In this document: positions 16,501 to 25,142 of the stretch, piece by piece
How the letters are laid out: the number at the start of each line of letters is the position of its first letter
Position numbering within the stretch: the first letter of the stretch is position 1
Assembly: GCF_001907975.1 (NCBI RefSeq)
Contig: NZ_CP017834.1
Coordinates: 2,501,523-2,565,522 of the forward strand
Direction of reading: 5' to 3'
DNA length: 64,000 nt
From: Silvanigrella aquatica
Lineage (GTDB): Bacteria; Bdellovibrionota_B; Oligoflexia; Silvanigrellales; Silvanigrellaceae
Notes under the pieces: model-generated
Told to the model about the DNA's origin: nothing
Database searches by the model: none
The model's input: the letters and a program-made list of their open reading frames with translations, nothing else
Made by a program: the position numbers and the translations under genes

Positions 16501-18419
16501 CCTATGGAAGACTTGAAAAAATAAATTGCAACAATGTTAATGTGAACTGCTTTTATGATCAATTCAGTCGCATGAATAAAGTTATCGTTAATGATGGACA
16601 ATTTCAAGTAGAAACAGCTTTAGAATATGATAATTTTGGCCGTGAAAAATTGCGTTCTATGAAAAAAGACGGAATATTATTACAAAGCATATCTCTTTCA
16701 TATCATAATAATGGACAAATTTCTCAAAAAAAAGTAACAGCATCCAATGGTACTTTAATAAGTGATGAAAAATATAATTATGATGCCTATCGCAGACTCA
16801 TTTCTTATCAGTGCTCAGGCGCAGAATTTCCTCAAGATTCTCAAGGAAGAAAAATTAAACAGCAAGATTTTACATTTGATTCTTTAGATAATATTATCCG
16901 TGTGGTCTCAAAATTTACAGACAATAGTGAAAATATTTGTACCCGTAAATTTAGTTCGGAAAATCTTTCACAACTAATTCAAGTATCTTTTTCAAATCCA
17001 ATAGGTCAACATAATTTGGAGTATGATCCCTCTGGCAATCTTATTAAAGATCACAAGGGACGTCAATTTCAATTCAATAGCTTAGAGCAAATGATTTCAA
17101 TTTCATCATCTGGATCTCATCTGTGTGAATATAAATATGACGCTGAAGGTCGACAAATATGCCAAATTGCAACAAACCAAGATCCTCTTTATTTGCACTA
17201 CTTTAATAATAAATTACTAGGAGAAACCCAAGGAAATATTAAATTAAATTATATCAATGGCAGCAATAATATTTTAGGAAGAAAATTTAATCAATCTGGA
17301 GAACAGCAATCAGAAATAAATTTAATAGACAACTCAGGAAGTGTTAGAAAAGTATTATCAACTCAGCATGAAGAAGGTAACACAAGAATGTATACTCCTT
17401 ATGGTGAGTCTCCTAACAATACAAATGATTCTTCTTTACCTCTTATTAAGCGACATAATATTGCTTTTAATGGAACCCGTTTAGACCCTATTTCTCAACT
17501 ATATCATCTCGGAAATGGACAACGCGCCTATAGCCCAGAACTCATGGTCTTTGTCTCTCCAGATCCTCTCAGTCCTTTTGGAGAAGGCGGTTTAAACTCC
17601 TATTCCTACTGCAATGGTGACCCAATTAATCGTCAAGATTCATCTGGACTCTTTTGGGATATGTTTACAAAAGTTTTAGGACTTGCCATTAGCCTCGTCT
17701 TTTTTGGCGTCGCTATCGCTGCCGCCATTCCTACAGGTGGTGCTTCCCTTTCACTACTTGCTGTTGCAGGAGCAATCGGATCGGGACTCGGAGTTGTTGC
17801 TTCAACCCTCAGTGTTGCTGCCGAAGGCGTAAAAATGGTGGATGAAAAAAATGGCTGGGATCGCTCTCAGCATATTCAAAATTTAACCATCGCCCAATTT
17901 TCATTTGGAATTGCTTCATCCGTCTTATCTTTCGGTTCGTCTATTAAAGGAAATACACAAACAGCTTTGGGTTATAAAAAATCATATGACTTGCAAGCCC
18001 TAAGAGACGTCGACTTATTCCGATCTGGAAAAATGCCTTTTTCATTTTCAATGTCTTATGCAAAAACTGTTTTCAATTCCGTAAAAATGAGCGTACCCCA
18101 TATTGAAACCATTATGCGCTATGGCCCCTTATTAAGCACCGTTTCCTCCGCAAACTATAGTGTTTATAAATACACAACAATGGGCATGGAAATTTTTTCC
18201 AATAACGGCTCTAGCACTTCAAACTCAAGCTCTCTCTCGCCTGAAGCAACACAAATGTCTAGCATGAATATTTCTGGAATTTCTGAAAGCCACATGAAAG
18301 CTACAAATAGTTTCTCCGATATCATTGATAGAAATTATAAATTTTTGGATGAATTATATCAACAAGCAGGAAATATACGCTCGCCTATTAATCAAGATCT
18401 CTATTTAAATTCAATATAA
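13599..18419 (+). CDS. Rhs/TcC-like repeat protein with variable C-terminal tip
   Basis: A 1606-residue protein starting with an SpvB/TcC-like shell region (VDLRTGQYSA near residue 20, GYGLGWNLS near 61). YD/RHS repeats such as YDGLGR, YDxxGR and YNRLDQL follow over about residues 500-1250. The core ends with the hallmark segments FNGTRLDPISQLYHLGNGQRAYSP, broken here as FNGTRLDP, YHLGNGQRAYSP and SPDPLSPFGEGGLN, then DPINRQDSSG near 1340-1350. These resemble TccC-type toxin chaperone shells. The last 255 residues are the tip: Gly/Ala-rich hydrophobic stretches (LGLAISLVFFGVAIAAAIP) then Ser-rich sequence, with no recognised toxin domain. There is no PAAR motif or signal peptide. A gatttggag ribosome-binding site precedes the ATG. 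No immunity gene is seen downstream. Confidence 0.9.
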   Translation: MNQNIYSNAFNFSSYLNGSVDLRTGQYSAVIKLATIRSLSSMEATRDISLTFSMVNTIQTGYGLGWNLSNTEYTPNNSTIRLLNGGIYRTESMPPEGYSFRFKDKKLKDIKINKIANDRIEVLYKDGIIETLQRNSPASNYKLFELMFENGEKIRFYYTPNDQLSKITNLTTNKDILTLEYVNNLIQKAHTLIENNKKYTMSFSHQNGQLIQVSVPYDSAISQPQNMPAYHYEYQTFQSNKFNAIRKITTPLGGQEFISYKENGHNFDNNYFIPYVIKWENNPAAGQPSIVKVYSYSQGQNFLGYPFSSGAALPYEDNLYLKVGNYDYWTEEKTIDPNSETIIYESIKTTYNKFHLLKEEMIQRGHAQTIKEIFYNEIPSLLFHEQPANLQTPKKVITKYKLLSSGATREEIAQFETDDYGNTLSQLENSGIKYEYSYYPLTGEGNNCPPDPFNSFVRYLKQEKIIPLNNDGPTKMTSHFYTRLLINDPKGYFIVRNKEIINNSITTEFLYNDLKNDLKLHGRLKSSNMIYNQSSTDTQISYQFNSDVLTETRKVSSHDGNWSESIRQMSHTTNKLFYVQKSDKKEIIRYEYDFLGRLIQESVSSGTSYEAKKTYSYYFAVQGELPKVISTDSLGKKVIIRFDGKGRAVSMSELQNNNIERMVKTLHYNRLDQLTEEMIIDQINSKDLKVTTQYIYNSWGKLSQIKNSDGSINITEENPLENSLTEGILGGNVTLTKFNNYGKIESKTEISSSNEKIQIQSLTYDGLGRCKTDKDVDGHVLEYSYDIFDRITQTISKPAYSSSPARTIKYEYAPHTTSALAKSILIDNKLVGHRNYDGLGRLQNENKGGQQTTQYEYPAGSTLPSATLSPRGFRKKLSYHNEISSLARLEVENQFSNYEYHPISAKLTKIQNSSMTKSIQYDDLQRPIKEIYNFDGKNLEAQLSYSPAGRLLKYHSVLGDTENRFYDSYGRLEKINCNNVNVNCFYDQFSRMNKVIVNDGQFQVETALEYDNFGREKLRSMKKDGILLQSISLSYHNNGQISQKKVTASNGTLISDEKYNYDAYRRLISYQCSGAEFPQDSQGRKIKQQDFTFDSLDNIIRVVSKFTDNSENICTRKFSSENLSQLIQVSFSNPIGQHNLEYDPSGNLIKDHKGRQFQFNSLEQMISISSSGSHLCEYKYDAEGRQICQIATNQDPLYLHYFNNKLLGETQGNIKLNYINGSNNILGRKFNQSGEQQSEINLIDNSGSVRKVLSTQHEEGNTRMYTPYGESPNNTNDSSLPLIKRHNIAFNGTRLDPISQLYHLGNGQRAYSPELMVFVSPDPLSPFGEGGLNSYSYCNGDPINRQDSSGLFWDMFTKVLGLAISLVFFGVAIAAAIPTGGASLSLLAVAGAIGSGLGVVASTLSVAAEGVKMVDEKNGWDRSQHIQNLTIAQFSFGIASSVLSFGSSIKGNTQTALGYKKSYDLQALRDVDLFRSGKMPFSFSMSYAKTVFNSVKMSVPHIETIMRYGPLLSTVSSANYSVYKYTTMGMEIFSNNGSSTSNSSSLSPEATQMSSMNISGISESHMKATNSFSDIIDRNYKFLDELYQQAGNIRSPINQDLYLNSI

Positions 18420-18612
18420 ATTAAGATCTCGAAGTAAATAAAAGAATGATATTTTAGACTTTCCTCTTCTAAGTTTAATAATTTAACCCGTATATAAAAT
18501 AAAAGAATGATATTGATTATGGATTAAATTAAATTTAAAATTAATTTTTTCTAATGATAGATTAAAGTTGTTGTTAAATTAACATTTGAATCAATTTATA
18601 ATTTTTTTAAAA

Positions 18613-19500
18613 CTATGCATTCTCAATTTCCTCTTGGGTGAGGCCGGTTGTTTTGCTAATAATGTCTATAGAAACCCCAAATTGATAGAGTTTTTTAGCA
18701 TTTTCTATATTTTTTTTATTTTCACCTTTTTCAACACCGATATTAATTCCTTTTTCAACACCGATATTAATTCCTTTTTCCATGCCAATTTCCATCCCCT
18801 CCTCAAATTTACTTGCGGTATCTGACATATAATCATGCAAATATTTTTGTCTGGAATTATATTGAATACGTGCTTGGAAGTCTTGGCTAAGATATTCTAA
18901 TTTTTCTTGAGCTTTTAAGATAAAAGGGTTGTCCATAGAAAAAATCTCCTCTCTGCTCGCGCCTTTTAAAAAGCGCATCCATTTGCTAAGTTCAGTATAC
19001 GATTCTTTTAAAGCTTTGGGAACTTCAATAAGAAAAATTTGAAAATCTTGGGTAAAAATATTTTTAGTTTCTATGTCAACAACGCGTAGTTCGGTAATAT
19101 AATTTTCTTTTTCCTTAAAATATTTATAGTTAAGAATATTAATACAAATAGCAGGTTGCAAATTTTTATACCGATCCCCTTTAAACATTTGCTACTCATA
19201 TAATTTAGTCCAATAATATAAGCATCTTTTCTCATATTCTGAAGTATAGGACATTTGCATTTCCATATTTACAAAGCTGCCATCGTTGAGCTGAGCTAAG
19301 ACGTCGAAGCGGCTTTCTTTGTCGAAGGCACTTTCTTGATTTACTTCGGTATTTAAAAACTGCACCGATTTTATTTTTTTATTATGTGGTTGATTTAAAA
19401 TACTATTTGTAAAGTTAATAAAAATATCTTCATTTTCTCCAAAAATACGTTTAAAAGCATAGTCAATTTTAACATCTAATAAATCTATTTCCTGATTCAA
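18613..19500 (-). pseudogene. Rpn-family PD-(D/E)XK nuclease interrupted by an amber stop
   Basis: Two frames, 19192-19500 and 18613-19188, lie in the same reading frame and are separated only by a TAG codon and one Gln codon. The first has the Rpn N-terminus (DLLDVKIDYAFKRIFGE) and catalytic-core motifs FDVLAQL and VNMEMQ. The second continues as expected (GDRYKNLQPAICINILNY) and ends in the coil and glycine-rich tail typical of the family. Joining them gives a protein of usual length, about 295 residues. A CAG-to-TAG change at 19192-19194 explains the break. Rpn proteins are recombination-promoting nucleases and are often mobile or decaying. Sequencing error or stop readthrough are alternatives. 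Confidence 0.85.
18731..18778. repeat. Two tandem 24-bp repeats in the Rpn tail
   Basis: Exact copies at 18731-18754 and 18755-18778, unit beginning tcaacaccgatatt. They encode VEKGINIG twice in the C-terminal tail, where Rpn proteins often carry expandable repeats. Confidence 0.88.
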
Positions 19501-19867
19501 AACCTAATCCTTTGTTTATGAACATAAGAAATTTATATTCATAAAGAAACAAATAATATAAAAATTTAAATAAAAAAGGGGGTGACCAGAAACTGAACAG
19601 CTGCGAAAGAATGGGCGAAAAATTATAATTATGTAAGATTTAAACTTTTATATTATCAACATTTTTAAGATTTTTTATTAAAAATAACCTTGATTCAAAT
19701 TTGTATTTGATTTTTTCATCTAAGGCAATATATGGCAATTAATAATTTAGCAATTCGAAAATTTTTCTAGAGGATTATATTATTATAGTGTATACAATAT
19801 CTCAGAAAAAAATATAATAATTTTAATTACAAAATCTCCAATAAATTTTTGTACAATTATTTTTTTA
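19501..19867. other. AT-rich intergenic region, nothing recognised
   Basis: AT-rich spacer between the broken Rpn gene and the GIY-YIG-like ORF. It has one slightly GC-richer stretch (ggggtgaccagaaactg...) around 19577-19612. No ORF, RNA or inverted-repeat ends could be supported. Confidence 0.4.
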
Positions 19868-20176
19868 TTATTTATTTTTATACTTTGGTTTTTTATTATA
19901 ACCTATTAATGGATTATTCGACTCATATTTTATAATAAATTCTTTTTCTTTAATTAACAAAACAAAGTAATCAATATCTATTTCTTCAAAAATAATATCT
20001 TTTGTTATTTTAAATTTTTGAATTTCATCTCTTGAAAAATCGTCTCTTAAAAACTTCTCATTTACGGAACCAAAATAATTAAAATTATCGGTGAAATCAG
20101 AGCCAATATATATTTTTTTATTTGGATAGGTAATTTTATATATAATTTTGTAGCCTTTCTTATATTTTATTTCCAT
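19868..20176 (-). CDS. Small GIY-YIG-like nuclease protein
   Basis: A 102-residue frame starting at ATG 20176 (MEIKYKKGYKIIYKITYPN...). The pattern YKITYPNKKIYIGSD matches the GIY-YIG strand-turn-strand. It continues with FGSVNEKFLRDDF and EEIDIDYFVLLIKEKEFI, ending NPLIGYN as in stand-alone GIY-YIG domains. An upstream in-frame extension to 20512 was rejected: it is the reverse strand of a regulator gene remnant. The canonical catalytic Arg and Glu cannot be placed with certainty, so activity is uncertain. It abuts the start of the regulator remnant on the other strand, suggesting a mobile insertion. Confidence 0.5.
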   Translation of the reverse strand: MEIKYKKGYKIIYKITYPNKKIYIGSDFTDNFNYFGSVNEKFLRDDFSRDEIQKFKITKDIIFEEIDIDYFVLLIKEKEFIIKYESNNPLIGYNKKPKYKNK

Positions 20177-20189
20177 ATCAATAATCTTC

Positions 20190-20737
20190 TTTGATTTCTC
20201 TGTTTCTTTAACCGATTTAAGCAAAGGAAGGTTAATTTCACGCAGATATCGAAACCGGCGCATTGGAGAGTTTTTAAAAGAACTTTCTCTTACTGAGGGA
20301 AGGGGAACAGGTCTTCCTAAAATCAAAAAAGAAGCCTTAAAGAATGGCTCTCCTACTCCAGAATTTTTAACAGATGAAAATCGTTCCTTTTTTATGGTAA
20401 AAATCCCAATCCATCCATTAGCTATTGAAATTAATAAGAAAAATGAGGCTAAACCCCCTAAACATGAGATTCCATACCAGTATGATGGGGGCCATGATGG
20501 GGCCATGATCATAAGCTTACCGAAAATATGCTAAAAATTCTTACTCTTTTAAAGGACTCTCCTCTTTCTGGGGCGGAAATTTCTAAAAAGATGGAACGTA
20601 CAGGGAGAACGGGTTCCTTAAGAAAGCTTATTTATAAGCTTTTAGAATTAGGATACATAGAACTAACGAATCCAGAAAAACCTAAGAGTAAAAATCAGAA
20701 ATATAGAATTACTGAGAAAGGGATTACGATTATTTAA
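20190..20737 (+). pseudogene. Remnant of an AlbA/RecG-like ATP-binding regulator (HATPase_c_4 and winged helix)
   Basis: On the plus strand the frame at 20190-20534 reads LISRRYRNRRIGEFLKELS, then LTEGRGTGLPKIKKEALKNG and FFMVKIPIHP, the C-terminal part of ATP-binding (HATPase_c_4/AlbA-type) transcriptional regulators. A second frame from 20528 to 20737 encodes the winged-helix end (LLKDSPLSGAEISKKM...YRITEKG). The two differ by a frameshift near a short ccatgatgggg repeat at about 20483-20507. The N-terminal DNA-binding domain is absent, replaced by the GIY-YIG-like ORF region. It is a truncated and frameshifted pseudogene; the 69-residue winged-helix part may be expressed on its own. Confidence 0.72.
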
Positions 20738-20954
20738 AGGGATAATACTTACAATTTCAATTATTCATAAAGTGGCACCACCGCAAAAATTAGCAATACT
20801 CTTACTTTTAATGCCGCTATGATTAAATATCGCCATGTACCCTTTTCAGTGAACATTTAAATATGATCTGACCCACATAAATTGTACACATTACTATGCC
20901 ACCATAGATTCCTTGCGGGGAGTCTCAAACCTTTGCATCACAATAAGAACCTTA

Positions 20955-21029
20955 TGGCGGACCCAGCAAGAATCGAACTTGCGCTTAAGGCTTCGGAGGC
21001 CTACGTGATATCCACTTCACTATGGGTCC
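20955..21029 (-). tRNA. tRNA-Arg (anticodon CCG)
   Basis: The minus strand folds as a complete cloverleaf. The acceptor stem GGACCCA pairs with TGGGTCC. The D-arm has GTGA/TCAC. The anticodon loop is CTCCGAA with CCG at 34-36. The T-arm is GCAAG TTCGATT CTTGC. The CCA end is encoded (tgg at 20955-20957 on plus). The outermost anticodon-stem pair looks like a T-T mismatch. The anticodon reads CGG arginine codons. It lies downstream of ftsI in the same direction. Confidence 0.93.
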
Positions 21030-21110
21030 TTAAAATTAAGGTGTGAAAACCAACTACACTTAGATGATTGTGGCACATTAGCCTTGCAACATAGTTGTAC
21101 TAAAGTCAAG

Positions 21111-22922
21111 TTATTCGAGGTGTGTATTTTTACTAGAATTTCTCTCTAGATAAGCGTTGGCATAGGGTTCTACACTGAATACGCCTTGGGAGTTGAGGTA
21201 GTCCACAGTTTTCCTGCCAATTTCGGCGAACACGGGACCAGCGAGGAGGGCTCCGTAAGCGGGGCGGACTTTGACTTCGTCAAGAACGACGATAATTGCG
21301 AGTTTGGGGTTATTTGCAGGGATAATTCCTTCAAAAACAGCGGTTCTTTCAGAATAGGCCTTATCTTTTTGTGACCAAATTTGTGCTGTTCCGGTTTTTC
21401 CGCCGACCAAGACGCCAGGAATACGGCCTGCGTTACTTTCTTCTGTTACCTTACCCATCATTGTGGATATTAATTTGCTTGTTTCTTTTGAAATAAATTG
21501 CAGAGGTGGTCCAACGAAATTTTTTTCATCTTCAACGCTTGTTGCTAATAAATTCACACCGCGATCAACTCCCCCGCCCGTAAGAATGGAAACAGCATGG
21601 GCAAGTTGCAAGGGAGATATGGCAAAACCTTGCCCAAAAGACATGTTGGCAAAGCGCATTTCGCTCCAAGTTTCTGGTTTATGGATACGGCCTTTCCATT
21701 CACCTGGGAACCCAGTGCCAGGGGAGCGGCCAAAACCGACTTTCATGAGGGAGTCATAAAATCTTTCGCGGCCTGCTTTTTGAGAAATTTTGTACATACC
21801 TAAGTTACTGCTGTATCTGAGAACGCCTTGGGTATCGAGTATGGTCATGGGGTGATCATCGCGGATGATTCCACCGGGAACGGGCATTTTTCCACCAGAC
21901 ACATCGAATTTGGTTTGAGGGGAGATGATTCCTAAATCCAGGGCTTTGGCAATCCACATAGGCTTTGCGACAGAGCCCAATTCGATGGCGTCCATAATAG
22001 GTCGAAAGCGGCGCGATTCGGGATCATTATTAGGGGGATTATTTAAGTCATATGTAGGATAACTTGCAATCGCTAAAAGTTCACCTGTGGTCACATCAAT
22101 CACAATGGCACTGCCCCCTTTTGCTTTGGAGCGGATAGCGCCGTCGCGTAAGGCGTTTTGCGTAAAATGTTGAATGGAAATATCAACAGATAATTTCAAG
22201 TTTGGTACAGATAAAGATGGCTTTGATGCACCATTGGGCGACACCATAACGTAACGGCCACGAGCATCGCGGGTGACATCAGCTTTAGTCGATTTCACGG
22301 TAAGTCTATTGTTATAAACCTTTTCAACGCCCTCTAATCCTTGCCCATCGGAACCAACAAATCCGATCAAATGCGATGCGATATCTTTTTCAGGATAAAT
22401 ACGTTTAGGTTCATCAACTGTATCAAGAAATAATTTCCACTTTTTTAAAGAGCCTAATTGATTAAATTCACTTTGTGTCATTTGCCTTTTGAGCCAGATA
22501 AAGTTTTTTTTATCGTTACGATAAGATAATAAATCTTGCAGTGGTACTTTAATTTGTTTTGCAACAATTTCGAGTGTTTCTTTATCTTTTGGCATTTTTC
22601 GCGTTAATAGAAATAAACTTGTACTTGGCACACTTACTGCTAACACTTTTCCATTGCGATCGGTAATGGTGGCGCGTGGATTAGACAAAGTAACGCTGGT
22701 TTCAAATTGCCGACTTCCCGTTGCCAGCAATTTGGATCGTAGAGGAGTAGAAAAAACACTGAGCCAAGCAAAACGACCTAAAATTAAGATAAGAGCAACA
22801 AAAAAGATGCCACTCATGACAATTGCTCTTTTTTGATAATTTGGGTTAAATTTTATGTTTTTAGGGTTAAAATAATCTTTTATTTTTTGAAATACTGATT
22901 TATTTTGAGAAAAAGTAGCCAT
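21111..22922 (-). CDS. ftsI: Peptidoglycan D,D-transpeptidase FtsI (PBP3)
   Basis: A 603-residue class B penicillin-binding protein with an N-terminal membrane anchor (about 33-51). A PBP dimer domain follows (TITDRNGKVLA near 85-95). The transpeptidase domain carries the SxxK motif SVAK (Ser317, Lys320), the SSN motif (371-373), and KTGT (509-512). It crosslinks septal peptidoglycan in the divisome and is the beta-lactam target. It sits with murF, a piece of the division/cell-wall cluster, though murE is absent. A 104-residue small gene lies between them. tRNA-Arg follows downstream. The start ATG 22922 fits the usual short cytoplasmic tail. Confidence 0.95.
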   Translation of the reverse strand: MATFSQNKSVFQKIKDYFNPKNIKFNPNYQKRAIVMSGIFFVALILILGRFAWLSVFSTPLRSKLLATGSRQFETSVTLSNPRATITDRNGKVLAVSVPSTSLFLLTRKMPKDKETLEIVAKQIKVPLQDLLSYRNDKKNFIWLKRQMTQSEFNQLGSLKKWKLFLDTVDEPKRIYPEKDIASHLIGFVGSDGQGLEGVEKVYNNRLTVKSTKADVTRDARGRYVMVSPNGASKPSLSVPNLKLSVDISIQHFTQNALRDGAIRSKAKGGSAIVIDVTTGELLAIASYPTYDLNNPPNNDPESRRFRPIMDAIELGSVAKPMWIAKALDLGIISPQTKFDVSGGKMPVPGGIIRDDHPMTILDTQGVLRYSSNLGMYKISQKAGRERFYDSLMKVGFGRSPGTGFPGEWKGRIHKPETWSEMRFANMSFGQGFAISPLQLAHAVSILTGGGVDRGVNLLATSVEDEKNFVGPPLQFISKETSKLISTMMGKVTEESNAGRIPGVLVGGKTGTAQIWSQKDKAYSERTAVFEGIIPANNPKLAIIVVLDEVKVRPAYGALLAGPVFAEIGRKTVDYLNSQGVFSVEPYANAYLERNSSKNTHLE

Positions 22923-23155
22923 ATATATTCTTTCAAATAATGTAACTTATTAATTGCTTTAATTTATATCGATTTTTAAAATTTCTGAATTATTTAAAAA
23001 TCATTTTTGAAAATTTTTCGTATAAAAATTTGCCACTTAAAATACGATTGAAATCTAGAAAATCAAGCAGCTAATAACAATTTTTATATTTAGCCCAATA
23101 GTGTATTTTTTTCAATTATGTCGATAAAAAAAGATTTTAATGAGGTATTTAAAAT

Positions 23156-23440
23156 TTATTGATAGGCTGCATCACTATAATAAACTAGCCATAATAATGA
23201 ACTAAAATCCTTTGCAGCAATATGCTTTCCGTTATCACAAGCATCAAATAAAAGTTTTCTTTGATCATCGGTCGCTAATGAAAGATCGATCCCCAATTCT
23301 TCCCCTAAAATATTCCAAAGCTTGAACATTTGCTCTTCACTCAAGGAAAGAACAACATCATCTTTGGTATCAGACGACTTATCGACAAAAGAATTCTCAA
23401 GAATTTTAAATAGTTCATTTTGAAGTACTTCAGGTCGCAT
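23156..23440 (-). CDS. Small hypothetical acidic helical protein
   Basis: A 94-residue protein starting at ATG 23440 (MRPEVLQNELF), preferred over an in-frame start at 23470 because of the strong gggaggtg site about 6 nt upstream. It is rich in Asp/Glu/Leu, and predicted helices (ELFKILENSFV, EEQMFKLWNILGEELG) alternate with an acidic loop. No known family. It lies between murF and ftsI in the same direction, 52 nt after the murF stop, so it is probably co-transcribed with cell-wall genes. Confidence 0.6.
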   Translation of the reverse strand: MRPEVLQNELFKILENSFVDKSSDTKDDVVLSLSEEQMFKLWNILGEELGIDLSLATDDQRKLLFDACDNGKHIAAKDFSSLLWLVYYSDAAYQ

Positions 23441-23492
23441 AGTATACACCTCCCGAAATTCAAAATTCAAAACTTACCGAGTTGTTGAAAAT

Positions 23493-25034
23493 TCAACAAA
23501 AATTTTCTTCAATAGACTTGACCAGTCTATCAAGTTTCATACCTCGGCTGCCCTTTACCAATATGACAAAATCTGACAATTTAACATTAATATCACTTAG
23601 AAACAGAGTAGGCTCCTCATCAGCTGTTCGCCAGAAAAGCCTCAACTTATTTTGCGCCAACAGCACATTTTCTGTTTCTTTAAGTAACTTATAACAATCA
23701 TACATGGCAGATCCGTAAAGGCACAAGTAGGTATTCTGTAAATTTTTTAGCGAGTAAAATATTTTTTCATGCCAGTATTTTGACTCGGCACCCAAATCGA
23801 GCATATCACCCAAAACAATTAATTTTGCTTTTTCTTGCCATTCCTTACTATCTATTGCATGAAGTGCGGCTTCTAAACTCATAGGACTTGAATTATAACA
23901 ATCATCAAAAAGCACAATTCCATTTTTTAAATTTGAAATACGCGATCGCATAGGCGGCGGCACAAATGTTTTCCAACCTATTTCAATTTGCTGAGCTGTT
24001 CTCTTTAGCATGAAAGCAGTAGAAAAAGCTAATGCAAAATTTGCTGCATTGTGAATACCAGGAAGAGGTACTTTAAAAATAATTTCCTCAGTGGTACTTG
24101 AATTATTAAATTTCGAATCTACTGAAAAATTTAATTGACTTTCAACACTCGATGTTTGAATAACATCCCAATACACAATTGCATTTACATTATTTTTTAA
24201 ATCATGATTTATTTCTTTTAATTTATTTTTTTCAATAACAATGTAATCATTTTTTAAATCAGCCAATTTTTTTCTATTTAAATTATCATCCTTTAAATAA
24301 TTTTGAAATGCTTCAAATATTTTTGCATCGGATAACTGCCACACCCGTTTCGTATTGGGATTTTGAAATAAAATAAGTTCTTCTTTGACCGCAGTTTCCC
24401 AGTTAATTAAATGCTCTAAATGCTCGGGTCCGAGTGCAGTAATAATTGAAATGTCAGGTAAACCTAAAGAAACATGCTGAGTCATAGCTCCAATATCATC
24501 GATACCAATTTCAAGAACAAGGGCATGTGGTGGAGAATTTTTATGATGCGCTTCCTGGCATAAAGTAACCGCCATACCTAAAAAACCATTTTCGCTTTTT
24601 TCAGTTTTAGTTACCTTAAAAGAACCACCGCTTAATAAACTAGCAAGCATTTCTTTTGTTGTCGTTTTACCATTACTACCAGCGACACCAATAACAGGAA
24701 ACGGAAAGCGTTGACGCATAAACTTGGCAAACTCTCTAAATTTTTCAAGAACGTTATCAACTTCAATACATTTATTACGCTCTTTTTGAGACAAATTAGA
24801 AAGATACTTTGAATTCTTGTTTACCAATGCCAGTTGCACACCTTTTGAAAAACATTCTGCTAAAAAAGCATGCCCATCAAAACGTTCACCTTCGATGGCA
24901 ATAAAAAATTGCTTTGATTTTATTTTTCTACTATCTGTAAATATTCCTTCAAAAATAATATCATCAAATGAATTTTTCGTATTTATAGTTTTTGTAATTG
25001 TTTGATAAATTTCTTTTCCCGTTAGAGGCCACAT
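23493..25034 (-). CDS. murF: UDP-N-acetylmuramoyl-tripeptide--D-alanyl-D-alanine ligase (MurF)
   Basis: A 513-residue Mur ligase. The ATP-binding motif GVAGSNGKTTTKEML is at 116-130. The N-terminal domain ends in IAIEGERFDGHAF, a UDP-binding feature. Family markers also include LEIGIDDIGAM and LVLGDMLDLG (a MurF-type GDM), and the DDCYNSSPMS motif. MurF adds D-Ala-D-Ala to the UDP-MurNAc-tripeptide in the cytosol, completing the precursor. It heads the murF/small gene/ftsI run and is divergent from icmF, with a 108-bp spacer that should contain both promoters. The C-terminus is slightly longer than usual. Confidence 0.93.
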   Translation of the reverse strand: MWPLTGKEIYQTITKTINTKNSFDDIIFEGIFTDSRKIKSKQFFIAIEGERFDGHAFLAECFSKGVQLALVNKNSKYLSNLSQKERNKCIEVDNVLEKFREFAKFMRQRFPFPVIGVAGSNGKTTTKEMLASLLSGGSFKVTKTEKSENGFLGMAVTLCQEAHHKNSPPHALVLEIGIDDIGAMTQHVSLGLPDISIITALGPEHLEHLINWETAVKEELILFQNPNTKRVWQLSDAKIFEAFQNYLKDDNLNRKKLADLKNDYIVIEKNKLKEINHDLKNNVNAIVYWDVIQTSSVESQLNFSVDSKFNNSSTTEEIIFKVPLPGIHNAANFALAFSTAFMLKRTAQQIEIGWKTFVPPPMRSRISNLKNGIVLFDDCYNSSPMSLEAALHAIDSKEWQEKAKLIVLGDMLDLGAESKYWHEKIFYSLKNLQNTYLCLYGSAMYDCYKLLKETENVLLAQNKLRLFWRTADEEPTLFLSDINVKLSDFVILVKGSRGMKLDRLVKSIEENFC

Positions 25035-25142
25035 CTTTTTGCTTACTCCATATTCATTAAAATTTTAATCAATTTATGGTACCGTTCGATATGCTCTAAA
25101 GCGAGTTATCGCATATCTCATTACTATAGAGGAATAAAAGCA

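Noticed and set aside
18731-18778. CRISPR-like repeats
   Set aside because: Only two adjacent copies without spacers; they are coding repeats of the Rpn tail.
18586-18825. Plus-strand ORF with repeated NTDINSFF
   Set aside because: It is the shadow of the 24-bp tandem repeats in the minus-strand Rpn gene.
20177-20512. N-terminal extension of the GIY-YIG ORF to 20512
   Set aside because: The extension is antisense to the HATPase_c_4 and winged-helix remnant on the plus strand, which has clear protein homology. ATG 20176 begins directly before the GIY-YIG pattern.
21028-21041. Palindrome ccttaaaattaagg as a terminator
   Set aside because: It overlaps the 5' end of the tRNA gene and lacks a T-run in either direction.
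25035-25142. Cobalamin riboswitch upstream of icmF
   Set aside because: The 108-bp spacer is too short and shows no B12-box-like sequence.
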